Positions 1-9,100 of a DNA stretch of 64,000 nt are shown here, piece after piece; position 1 is the stretch's first letter; the number at the start of each line of letters is the position of its first letter. Source of the stretch: an uncultured Flavobacterium sp. (GTDB lineage Bacteria > Bacteroidota > Bacteroidia > Flavobacteriales > Flavobacteriaceae); contig NZ_CAMLDD010000023.1 of the NCBI RefSeq assembly GCF_946478785.1, positions 32,542-96,541 on the forward strand. Direction: 5' to 3'. The translations under genes and the position numbers were made by a program. The notes under the pieces are model-generated. The model did not search any database. It saw nothing but the letters and a program-made list of their open reading frames with translations, and had not been told where the DNA came from.

Positions 1-1161
1 GTAGTTTTTATCTTTTGCCATTCCGGGTTTAATTTCGCTCTTGATAATACTTGGCGGGACATTCCAATACGGACTAAACACAATATTGTTCATCATCCCG
101 CTAAAAACAACGGTTTTCGTCATTGTCCTGCCGACAACCACCGGAGATGTAAAAGCAATTTTACCATCTTCGATTAAGTACAATTTAAATTCAGGTATAT
201 TGACTTCGATATATTTTTTGCCTTTTTCCAGTTCAGGGTCAATCCATCGACAGCGTTCCATGTTAGCAATAATCATTTTTATTCTGTCTGAAACAGGAAT
301 ATTTAAGTCATTGATATGTTCTAATAAAATAGTGTTTTTTGGTACGTAGCCGTGACGCAATTCGTAGTTTTTAACTGACCTCATCAAAACCGAATCACAA
401 ACTGCACTTTTATTGTCTTCCTTTATATCTCTGGTTACATAGAGCCTTTCTCTGATTTGAGCAATTATTGACGATGAATCTCCTAATTGTAAACCTTTAT
501 AATCTTCTGTGATTTCAATTTTTTTCCAGCCCCCATTTTTTTCAATCTCCCTGTATTGATGAAGTGCATCCCGAAGTTTGTAATACTGGCTGAACATTTT
601 GCTCTTTTTATCATCATTTATCGTTGATTTTTCAAAAATAGAATCGGTTAGAACTTGATAATTAAGTTTTTTTCGCGGAAGCAGCCATTCTAATGAAATA
701 GATGTTTTTTCATCAAATCCTCTGTATACTTTTTCTGCATAATAGAAATACAAATTGGTGATCATTAAGTCGGTATTGACTTTTGAAAGTTTATTTACTG
801 TATTGTTCTCAAAGATCGAGTTAATTTCCTTGTATGGGAAATTCGCTTTCAAACCTTCGTTTTCCAGACCTTTATATTTATCATACAAAGTATTTCCAAA
901 CTCAACAACTCCTTTATTATCAAGCCATAATTGTGTAGATTTCTTTTTGATGTATAAGGACGCTACCTCAGCCTGAAAATTTTTCAATTTTGGATAAATT
1001 TCATAAAATCTGGCAATCGCTAAACTGTCAATGGAAAGTTTAAGTTCTGGTATAACAACTTTTACATTTTCTGGACTTTCTCCTTTTTTATCACCTTTTG
1101 AGTTGCATGAAACAACAATAAAAAGAAGCATAATAACAGTAATCCTGCACCAAATTTTCAT
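1..1161 (-). CDS. L,D-transpeptidase lipoprotein (YcbB/LdtD type), C-terminus outside window
   Basis: I read this frame by hand; it is open from an ATG at 1161 to the window edge, 387 residues without a stop. It begins with a lipoprotein signal (MLLFIVVSCNS, Cys about residue 19). A long, mostly helical middle part contains a peptidoglycan-binding-like stretch (ITEDYKGLQLGDSSSIIAQI). It enters a YkuD catalytic domain: KYIEVNIPEFKLYLIEDGK, then VVVGRTMTKT and VFSPYWNVPPSI. These match large YcbB-type L,D-transpeptidases, which make 3-3 crosslinks or attach proteins to peptidoglycan in the periplasm. The catalytic HxxxxxxSHGC segment lies beyond the edge, so activity cannot be confirmed. Confident in the family, incomplete at the C-terminus. 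Confidence 0.85.
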   Translation of the reverse strand, partial: MKIWCRITVIMLLFIVVSCNSKGDKKGESPENVKVVIPELKLSIDSLAIARFYEIYPKLKNFQAEVASLYIKKKSTQLWLDNKGVVEFGNTLYDKYKGLENEGLKANFPYKEINSIFENNTVNKLSKVNTDLMITNLYFYYAEKVYRGFDEKTSISLEWLLPRKKLNYQVLTDSIFEKSTINDDKKSKMFSQYYKLRDALHQYREIEKNGGWKKIEITEDYKGLQLGDSSSIIAQIRERLYVTRDIKEDNKSAVCDSVLMRSVKNYELRHGYVPKNTILLEHINDLNIPVSDRIKMIIANMERCRWIDPELEKGKKYIEVNIPEFKLYLIEDGKIAFTSPVVVGRTMTKTVVFSGMMNNIVFSPYWNVPPSIIKSEIKPGMAKDKNY

Positions 1162-1230
1162 AATGATTTTTTTAATAAAAATAGAAAAGTTTTAGTCAAA
1201 ACAAATTCATTTAAAGATAATATTTTCTAT

Positions 1231-1267
1231 AAAAAAACTCCGGACACATAACATGTCCGGAGTTTTT
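1231..1267 (-). terminator. Bidirectional intrinsic terminator
   Basis: A perfect 10-bp stem (ACTCCGGACA at 1237-1246 with its complement at 1254-1263) around a 7-base loop. It is flanked by an A run at 1231-1237 and a T run at 1263-1267, so it can stop transcription in both directions. It lies just after the end of the DUF1573 gene on the minus strand. Confidence 0.85.
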
Positions 1268-1293
1268 CACCTTTATATAATCAACCTTTATTT

Positions 1294-1707
1294 TTAGATA
1301 ACAGTACCTTTCAGAGTAAGGATTTTAGGAGTAGTTTCAGCACTGGTTGTAACCGTAACAGTTTTTGTAAAAGCTCCTTTATTAGCTGCATTATAGGTTG
1401 CAGTAACTTTTGCAGATTTTCCAGGAAGAATTGGTTCTTTGGTATAATCTGTTGCTGTACAACCGCATGATCCTTTTACATTTGTAATGACTACAGCTGT
1501 CTTACCTGTATTTTTAAATTCGTAAACAATCGCTTTTGGAGTTCCCTGCGGAATTTGCCCTACATCAATTGTTTCTGCCTTCCATACAATTGTAGAAGCT
1601 GGTAACTCAATTACAGTTTCTGAAAAAATTGCTTTTACGGGAGTAATTGCTGAGAATGACATCAATCCTAAAGCTAATGCCAACATAGAAATTTTTAAAA
1701 TTTTCAT
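1294..1707 (-). CDS. DUF1573 family secreted protein
   Basis: 137 residues. The N-terminus (MKILKISMLALALGLMSFS) is a signal peptide ending near residue 26, so the mature protein is periplasmic or surface exposed. The rest is one Ig-like DUF1573 domain (about residues 50-137), with the family's typical pattern: YEFKNTGKTAVVITNVKGSC, the paired cysteines CGC, then EPILPGKSAKVTATYN. DUF1573 proteins are very common in Bacteroidota and have no established biochemical role. The gene stands alone: an intrinsic terminator follows it and a TACTTTTG -7 box lies about 40 bases upstream. Product naming is secure; function is unknown. Confidence 0.9.
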   Translation of the reverse strand: MKILKISMLALALGLMSFSAITPVKAIFSETVIELPASTIVWKAETIDVGQIPQGTPKAIVYEFKNTGKTAVVITNVKGSCGCTATDYTKEPILPGKSAKVTATYNAANKGAFTKTVTVTTSAETTPKILTLKGTVI

Positions 1708-1748
1708 AATTATATTTATTTAATTGGTAATGGTTCAATTCTATATTC

Positions 1749-1756
1749 CAAAAGTA
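1749..1756 (-). promoter_or_regulatory. Bacteroidota-type -7 box upstream of the DUF1573 gene
   Basis: On the minus strand this reads TACTTTTG, an exact match to TAnnTTTG, ending 42 bases before the ATG at 1707. I see no TTG at the expected distance upstream, so support rests on the -7 box alone. Confidence 0.5.
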
Positions 1757-1871
1757 GTACGGATAAAAACAAATCGCTGTTAAGCGGTTTCAAATGTTTG
1801 TTAATGACTTGTTAACTGCTGTTTTTAATTTTAAATTTGATTAATATTACACTTTCTAAACAACTTATTTC

Positions 1872-3140
1872 TTGAAAATAAATAAACTCAACAGTATCAT
1901 AATCCTTGGATTAATAGCCATTATTGGCATATTGGTCGCACAATTACTGTGGACTAGAGAGGCATTTACACTGGAACAGAAAAAATTTAGCCAAAAAACA
2001 CATATTGCCTTGCTTGAGGTTGCCAAAAAGCTGTATGAAGGTACCAATCATGAATTGCCTGCTCATAATCCTGTACAAAAAGTTGCCAATGATTATTACA
2101 TCGTGAATATCGATAACGATTTTGAACCTGATATTCTGGAATTTTACCTGAAAACAGAATTCAAAAAAATGAATATCACGACCGATTTTGAATATGCCAT
2201 GTACAATTGTCAAAGTGACGAAATGATTTATGGAAATTATATTTCATTATCTGAAAAAGGAAAGGCAAAGCAATCTGTTTATTTTCCGAAACATAAAAAC
2301 CTTATTTATTATTTTGCTGTCCGTTTTCCAAATGAGACCAGTTATTTATTTAGTTCGATGCGTTTTTGGTTTGTACTTTCTATTGTTTTGATTTTTATAT
2401 TACTCATTTATGTTTACTCGATTTTTACTCTTTTACAGCAAAAAAAGTATTCTGAATTGCAGCGGGACTTCATTAATAATATGACGCATGAATTCAAAAC
2501 GCCTTTGTCTTCCATTTTAATTGCTTCAAAGTATTTAAGTGAGCAAAATCAAATCAAAAACGACAAAAAATTACTTACTTACACTAATATTATTGTAAAT
2601 CAGGGACATAAATTAAATCACCATATTGAAAAAATCCTGACTATTGCCAAATCTGACTATACGCGATTACAGCTAAAAAAGGAATCGGTTTCTATTGTTC
2701 CAATTATCGAGGAAACAATTGAAAATATTGTGTTGAAATATCCGGAAGCAGACATCAAAATAGAGACCTCAGAAGATTATAAAATTGAAACAGATGTTTT
2801 CCATTTTACGAACCTTGTTTATAATTTACTGGACAACGCCGTAAAATATTGCGATATACAACCTGAAATAACCATCAGAATAACTAATGAGAATGCTGTT
2901 TTGAAACTGGAATTTATTGACAATGGAATCGGTATTGCACAAAAAAATATATCCTTTATTTTTGATAAATTTTACCGGATTCAAAACGAAAAAAGCAATG
3001 AAGTAAACGGTTTTGGGCTCGGATTATATTATGTGAAAAAGATTTGCGATTTACAAAACTGGAAAATAAAAGCCGTCAACAATTCACAAAAAGGCATCAC
3101 CATAACATTATCAATTCCTTATAAAAATGATAAAAAGTAA
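1872..3140 (+). CDS. Sensor histidine kinase
   Basis: 422 residues starting at TTG (1872). No in-frame ATG lies before residue 100, and the TTG start keeps the first membrane helix. Transmembrane segments at about residues 8-26 and 163-185 bracket a periplasmic sensor region of about 135 residues with no recognised domain. The cytoplasmic half has a HisKA domain (INNMTHEFKTPLSS, phospho-acceptor His206) and an HATPase domain: N box NLLDNAVKYC near 317, G1 DNGIGI, F box FDKFYR, G2 GFGLGLYYVK near 380. It overlaps the response regulator by 14 bases, so the two are co-translated partners. The pair resembles RprX/RprY of Bacteroides. The stimulus is unknown. Confidence 0.93.
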   Translation: MKINKLNSIIILGLIAIIGILVAQLLWTREAFTLEQKKFSQKTHIALLEVAKKLYEGTNHELPAHNPVQKVANDYYIVNIDNDFEPDILEFYLKTEFKKMNITTDFEYAMYNCQSDEMIYGNYISLSEKGKAKQSVYFPKHKNLIYYFAVRFPNETSYLFSSMRFWFVLSIVLIFILLIYVYSIFTLLQQKKYSELQRDFINNMTHEFKTPLSSILIASKYLSEQNQIKNDKKLLTYTNIIVNQGHKLNHHIEKILTIAKSDYTRLQLKKESVSIVPIIEETIENIVLKYPEADIKIETSEDYKIETDVFHFTNLVYNLLDNAVKYCDIQPEITIRITNENAVLKLEFIDNGIGIAQKNISFIFDKFYRIQNEKSNEVNGFGLGLYYVKKICDLQNWKIKAVNNSQKGITITLSIPYKNDKK

Positions 3141-3819
3141 AATTCTTTATACCGAAGATGATGAAACTTTGGCATTTTTAACCAAAGACAACCTCGAACA
3201 GAATAATTATGAAGTAATTCACTGTTCTGATGGAAAATCAGGTTTGGAATTCTTTAAAAATGATCATTTTGACATTTGTATTCTTGATATCATGATGCCA
3301 AAAATGGATGGTTTTGAACTGGCAGCTGAAATTCGAAAAGCCAATACCGATATTCCGATTATTTTTCTTTCTGCCAAAACCTTAAAAGAAGACCGTTTGA
3401 AAGGACTGCGTCTGGGGGCCGATGATTATTTGGTAAAGCCTTTTAGCATAGAAGAATTACTTTTAAAAATAGAAATTTTTCTTAAACGTTCTCAAAAAAA
3501 TACTCCAACACAAAAAACAATTTACGAAGTTGGAAAGTATCAATTCGATACTCAAAATTTCTTTCTTTTTAATGAAAGTGAAAAAATTAGTCTTACGCAA
3601 CGTGAAGCTGATCTTTTGAAATTATTTCTGGACAATAAAAATTCCGTTTTAAAAAGAGAGCAAATCTTAACATCCCTTTGGGGAAATGACGATTATTTTA
3701 CCGGACGAAGCCTTGATGTTTTTATTTCCCGATTACGTAAAATCCTAATCAATGAAAAAGGAATTTCGATAGAAAATTTACACGGAATTGGTTTTCGATT
3801 TAGTATTGAAGCTTTATAA
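3127..3819 (+). CDS. OmpR-family response regulator
   Basis: 230 residues. The receiver domain (about residues 3-117) has the acidic pocket (YTEDDE), phospho-acceptor Asp54 in CILDIMMPKMDGFE, and the conserved Lys in DDYLVKPFS. A winged-helix Trans_reg_C DNA-binding domain follows (about 130-228; LTQREADLLKLF, RSLDVFISRLRK, IHGIGFRF-like end). It is the cognate partner of the overlapping upstream kinase gene, and RprY of Bacteroides is a similar protein. Its 3' end overlaps the end of the convergent radical SAM gene by 6 bases. Target genes cannot be told from the sequence. Confidence 0.94.
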   Translation: MIKSKILYTEDDETLAFLTKDNLEQNNYEVIHCSDGKSGLEFFKNDHFDICILDIMMPKMDGFELAAEIRKANTDIPIIFLSAKTLKEDRLKGLRLGADDYLVKPFSIEELLLKIEIFLKRSQKNTPTQKTIYEVGKYQFDTQNFFLFNESEKISLTQREADLLKLFLDNKNSVLKREQILTSLWGNDDYFTGRSLDVFISRLRKILINEKGISIENLHGIGFRFSIEAL

Positions 3820-6018
3820 AACCAACAATCCAAACTCACGTAAAGTATTAACTGGCTTGGAATACCAAAACAATTCAAAATCATCTAAACTGGTTTCAAA
3901 ATTATTTTTTACTTCCTGAAAAGTATAATTTTTAGAATTAGAAATTGAGATTTTCTTCAAAATTTCGATAAGCCACTCGCCTTCGTTTTTATTGGTCTGA
4001 ATGTTGAAACTTTCTTTTTTATCATGAAAAGTAAAAGTCATCATTTCCCAGGTTTGTCCTTTTTTGGATTTTGTAAAATGCTCAACAGAAGGTTTTCCTC
4101 CTAACCAAACCACTTTTGCATTTGGTTTTGTGTTGAAATCATTTTCGTTTTCGAGAGCGTTAAAAATAAAATCAGGATGAATTTTCGTTTTCGGAATTTT
4201 AAAATCGAACCAATCCTGCAATTCGTAATCAAAACAGATCCCGTGCATGAAATTAAAGAGTGATTTTTTTAATCCAAAACTGAATTTATCATGATTGATT
4301 CCGGTAGAATCGGTATAATCGATGTCGTTATTGGCAAAAGTCCCAATATTTTCCGTTACTTTTTTAACCCCAAATTTCTCAGGATACAATCCAACCGGAC
4401 TGTGAGCCGTCATCGCAAACTGATGCCAAAATCCGGATTGCAAAACACCAGCTTCAAATAACTGACGAACCATTTCAAGGCTGTCAACCGTTTCCTGAAT
4501 GGTCTGTGTTGGATATCCGTACATTAAATACGCATGAACCATAATTCCGGCTTCGGTAAAATTGCTGGTTACTTTTGCTACTTGTTCAACGGTTACGCCT
4601 TTATCAATTAATTTTAATAATCGGTCAGAAGCTACTTCTAAACCACCTGAAACTGCAATACAGCCGGAAGCCTTTAACAACAAACATAAATCTTTGGAAA
4701 AGCTTTTTTCAAAACGGATATTCGTCCACCAGGTAACTGCTAGCTTTCTACGCAAAATTTCAAGAGCCAAAGCACGCATTAGTGCCGGAGGAGCAGCTTC
4801 ATCAACAAAATGAAAACCATTTTGCCCGGTTTGCAGCATCATGTCTTCCATTCTGTCGCACAACAAATTGGCAGCTACAGGTTCGTAGACCTTTATATAA
4901 TCTAATGAAATATCACAAAAAGTACATTTTCCCCAATAACAGCCATGCGCCATAGTAAGTTTGTTCCAACGGCCATCACTCCACATTCGGTGCATAGGGT
5001 TTACTATTTCGATAACCGAAATATATTTATCCAAAGGCAAGTCAGAATAATCTGGAGTTCCAACCTGAGCTTGTTTGTAATCGTGTTTTAAGGAATTGTT
5101 TTTATAGACAACTTCTCCATTTTCTAATAAAAATGTTCTTTTATATGATTGATATTCGGGATTTTCAATACTTGCAATTAATTCCTCAATTGGAACTTCG
5201 CCATCATCCAAAGTTATGAAATCAAAGAATTCAAATACACGCTTGTCTGAAAGAGAACGTAGTTCGGTATTCGGAAAGCCGCCACCCATCGAAATCTTAA
5301 TCTCCGGATGATGTTGCTTTACCCATTGCGCACATCGGAAAGCACTGTATAAATTTCCCGGGAAGGGAACAGAAATTAAAAAGAATGTCGGTTTTACAGC
5401 TTCAATTTTAACTTTTAAAAGTGAAATTAAAATTGAATCAATATAAGTTGGCTGCTGCTGTAAGGCTTCGTACAATTCATCAAAAGAATTGGCGCTTCTA
5501 CCCAATCGTTCTGCATATCGGCTGAAGCCAAAATTTTCATCCACACATTCTACAATATAATCTGAAATGTCTTCGAGATATAAAGTGGCTAAATGTTTTG
5601 CTTTGTCCTGCGTACCTATAGTTCCAAAAGCCCAATCGAGCTCTTCTAACTGAGCAAAACGAGAAGCCTCCGGGAGAAAATCTTCCTGACAAATCTGCAA
5701 CGCCAAAGTTGGATTTTTCCCCTGCAAAAACTGAATGACAGCATCTATGGTTTTGATGTATTCGTCCTGTAAAGCAAAAATACGTTTCGAATTATCTGAA
5801 ATAGTGTTTCCAATAACCTGAAACTTGAAACTTGAAACTTGAAACAAATCAACCAAACCTTTCTTCGAAAACAGTTCCAAAATCACATCAATACCTAAAT
5901 CTGCCTGAATGGATTCGATATTTTTAGTATTCAAAAAACCTTTTATATACGCTGTTGCCGGATACGGAGTATTCAGTTGGGTAAATGGCGGTGTGATGAC
6001 AAAAAGTTTCGTTTTCAA
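3814..6018 (-). CDS. B12-binding-domain radical SAM protein
   Basis: 734 residues. The N-terminal part (to about 310) resembles a cobalamin-binding Rossmann region, with the segment ISMGGGFPNTELRSLSDKRV and then FDFITLDDGEVPIEELI, as in B12-dependent radical SAM enzymes. The radical SAM core starts with HGCYWGKCTFCDISLDY: cysteines 360, 365 and 368 (CX4CX2C, where most family members have CX3CX2C). GGLEVASDRLLKLIDKG and AYLMYGYPTQTIQETVDSLE follow, typical of the SPASM-less Elp3/MiaB-like fold. The substrate is unknown. A four-unit 7-bp tandem repeat lies near codons 58-67. The gene is monocistronic, with a TATTTTTG -7 box just upstream. Family secure, function not. Confidence 0.88.
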   Translation of the reverse strand: MKTKLFVITPPFTQLNTPYPATAYIKGFLNTKNIESIQADLGIDVILELFSKKGLVDLFQVSSFKFQVIGNTISDNSKRIFALQDEYIKTIDAVIQFLQGKNPTLALQICQEDFLPEASRFAQLEELDWAFGTIGTQDKAKHLATLYLEDISDYIVECVDENFGFSRYAERLGRSANSFDELYEALQQQPTYIDSILISLLKVKIEAVKPTFFLISVPFPGNLYSAFRCAQWVKQHHPEIKISMGGGFPNTELRSLSDKRVFEFFDFITLDDGEVPIEELIASIENPEYQSYKRTFLLENGEVVYKNNSLKHDYKQAQVGTPDYSDLPLDKYISVIEIVNPMHRMWSDGRWNKLTMAHGCYWGKCTFCDISLDYIKVYEPVAANLLCDRMEDMMLQTGQNGFHFVDEAAPPALMRALALEILRRKLAVTWWTNIRFEKSFSKDLCLLLKASGCIAVSGGLEVASDRLLKLIDKGVTVEQVAKVTSNFTEAGIMVHAYLMYGYPTQTIQETVDSLEMVRQLFEAGVLQSGFWHQFAMTAHSPVGLYPEKFGVKKVTENIGTFANNDIDYTDSTGINHDKFSFGLKKSLFNFMHGICFDYELQDWFDFKIPKTKIHPDFIFNALENENDFNTKPNAKVVWLGGKPSVEHFTKSKKGQTWEMMTFTFHDKKESFNIQTNKNEGEWLIEILKKISISNSKNYTFQEVKNNFETSLDDFELFWYSKPVNTLREFGLLVL
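5818..5845. repeat. Four tandem 7-bp units inside the radical SAM gene
   Basis: On the plus strand the unit TTGAAAC is repeated three times (5825-5845), preceded by one variant unit CTGAAAC (5818-5824). It encodes the stretch FQVSSFKFQV near residues 58-67 of the radical SAM protein. The unit length is not a multiple of three, so loss or gain of one unit would shift the reading frame. Confidence 0.85.
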
Positions 6019-6035
6019 GGCGGCATTATTTTCTG

Positions 6036-6043
6036 CAAAAATA
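6036..6043 (-). promoter_or_regulatory. -7 box upstream of the radical SAM gene
   Basis: On the minus strand this reads TATTTTTG, an exact TAnnTTTG match, 18 bases before the ATG at 6018. No TTG at the -33 distance is evident. The predicted mRNA leader is only about a dozen bases. Confidence 0.5.
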
Positions 6044-6088
6044 CGGGATATTTATTTTGTTTTCAGGAAAAGATTCGACTGCTTACTT

Positions 6089-6121
6089 TAGTTTTATTTT
6101 GTAGATATTTAATTACATTTG
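6089..6121 (+). promoter_or_regulatory. Promoter of the large adhesin gene
   Basis: TTG at 6089-6091 and TACATTTG at 6114-6121 are separated by 22 bases, a full match to the flavobacterial TTG-N17-23-TAnnTTTG promoter. The ATG follows 20 bases after the -7 box. Confidence 0.6.
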
Positions 6122-6140
6122 CGGCAATCAAATTATTCTG

Positions 6141-9100
6141 ATGAAACATACATTACTCTTATTTTTTTTTATAATTACCATTCAATCATTTTCACAAAAT
6201 AAAAACCAATCTGTTGGTTTTAAAGAAAATAAAGGTCAGATTATTGATCAAAAAGGCAAAGCAAACGCTTCTGTAAAATATCTGTTAAACTCTAACGGAT
6301 TAAATGTACAGCTTAAAAAAAATGGCTTTTCGTATGATATTTATGAAGTGAAAAAAAATCCGGTCGTTCATTCTGAAACTGCAAAAACACTTCCTTATGT
6401 AATTCCTGAAAAAGATAAAGAAACAAAACCGGAATATAATTTAGAATATACTTTTCATCGAATAGATATTGATTTTGTAAACTCGAATTCGAAAGTTGAA
6501 TTGGTTCCAGAACAAAAATCAAGTGATTTTGACAATTACTATAATGTTCCAAACAAACCCGAAGGAATTGTTGGCGTTCATCAGTATAAACAGATAACTT
6601 ATAAAAATATTTATCCCAATATTGATGTTGTTTTTACAATTCCGGACGATCCTCAAAAAGTAGTTGAATATAATTTTGTAATTCATCCAAAAGGAAAAAT
6701 AGCTGACATTCAATTAAAATTTAAAGGTGCTGAAACTGATTTGGTTGATAATAAAATCCAGATGAATGTTCGCTTTGGAAAAATGGAAGAAACACTTCCT
6801 GCGAGTTGGATTGAAGAAGGAACAAGTAAAAAGGAGATTGCTGTTGGATATAGGAAGTTTAAGAAAGATGTTTATGGGTTTAATTCATCTAATTCTGTTG
6901 ATGGGAAAACGATAGTTATTGATCCTGTTCCTGTGAGACTTTGGGGGACTTATTATGGAGGGGAAGGAGAGGAGAATAACTTTAATGGAATAGTAAAAGC
7001 TAATAATGAATTTGTTTATATTGGTGGATATACCACTAGTTTAACAAATATGTCGACAAGCGGAAGCTACCAGCCGAATCTTACTTTTTCTGAAGATGCT
7101 TTTATTACAAAATTTAATTCCGAAGGAAATAGAGTTTGGAGTTCTTATTACGGTGGATCTCATAATGACATTTTCACATCAATAGATTTCGACCCAAATA
7201 ATAATATTTATGCAGTAGGAATTACTGGTAGTACAAATAATATTGCTACACCTGGTACGCATCAAACAATTTATAAAGATTGGTATGACGGAATGATAAT
7301 TAAATTTGATCCTAATGGTCAAAGAATATGGGGAACCTATTATGGAGGTGATGGTATTGAAGGAATATTAAGTATAAAGGTGGACAAGAGCCAGAATATA
7401 CTTGTTACAGGATTTTCGCACAGCAATAATGGTATTACGACACCTGATGGTTTTAAAACTACTGTTTCAACTGGCACTAATGGAGCTCAATATGGTATCT
7501 TAGCTAAATTTTCACCCTTTGGACAAATAATATGGGGTACTTATTATGGAAACGGCTCTATTACTTCAGTTGATGTTGATTCTAATAATAATATTTTCTG
7601 CCTTGGAACAACAGATAGTTTTACTGGAATTGCAACTCCTGGAGCTTACCATGAAAATTTTAATTACAATAATGTTATAACCTGGAATGATTCTTTTGTA
7701 GTAAAATTCAACACGAATGGAGAACGCATATTTGGCACCTATTATGGAGGTACTGATTATGATTATAGTAACACTATAAAACTTGATAAAGAAGATAATT
7801 TTATAATTACAGGTTATACCAGAAGCATTGATGATATTGGAAATATAAATTCATTTCAACCTAACAATGGAGGTAGCTGGGATTCTTATCTTGCAAAATT
7901 CACTAATAACGGAAGTCTTATTTGGAGTACATTTTATGGAGGTGAAGGACTTGACGGCCATTGGGGCAAAAATTCAATTGCCATTGACGAAAACAGCTCT
8001 ATTTATTTATATAGTAGTGGAACAAGTAATAATAATATTTCTACAGTTGGTTCTTATCAGGAAAATTTAGAAGGATATTCCAATTTATATATAGCTAAAT
8101 TTAAACCCAATGGAGAAAGACTCTGGGGAACTTACTATGGCGGACAAACTGCTGACTATTCAGGAGATATTTCGTACGATAAAAACGGCATTTTTTATAT
8201 TTCCGGATGGACTTACAGTAGTGATGGTATTGCGACATCAAATGCTTTTCAAAAAGAATTAAATGGAACATTTGATACTTTTCTAGTAAAATTTAAAGAC
8301 TGTGAATCAAGCACTTCAGTAACAAGCAACTCTCCGATATGTACTGGTGATTCCTTAGATCTTAAAGCTTCGGGTGGAACCAATTATTACTGGACAGGTC
8401 CAAATGGTTTCACGTCAACGGATAAAAACCCAACGATACCAAATGCTACTGCAATCAATAGTGGAGAATATAGTTGTTTAATTACTGGAACTGATAGTTG
8501 TGATGATACCCGAAAAATTAATGTTGTAATTGGTAATACCGCTCCTCCAACAGCGAATACAAATCAATCTTTTTGTTCTGGGCAAAATCCAACAATCGCC
8601 AATATCCAAATTACCGGAACTTCAGTAAAATGGTATGACGCATTAAACAACGGATCTTTATTAGCCCAAACAACGAATCTTCAAAATGGTAAAACGTATT
8701 TTGCCTCTCAAACAGTAAATAATTGTGAAAGCCCAAGATTTGGAGTAACCGTTTCGATTGTAAATACACCTTCTGCTCCAGCAGTAAGTGCAAATCCATC
8801 ATTTTGCAAAAACGAAAGTGCAAAGCTGAACGATATTCAAATTTCTGGACAAAATATAAAATGGTACGATACAAATATTGCAACGGTTGCTTTACCTAAT
8901 ACAACTTTACTTGAAAACAACAGAACCTATTATGCTTCTCAAACTGTAGGATGCGAAAGTGACAGAAAACCTGTTTTGGTTAAAGTTTATGATACAGCAC
9001 TACCAACCGGAAATCGAAACCACCAATTTTGTATAAATGAAAATGCAACAATCGCGAATCTTGATGTTACAGGAACATCTCTAAAGTGGTACGATTCTGT

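Noticed and set aside
41..976. Two plus-strand ORFs (41-349 and 755-976)
   Set aside because: They lie antisense to the L,D-transpeptidase gene, whose frame is open over the whole stretch with clear family motifs.
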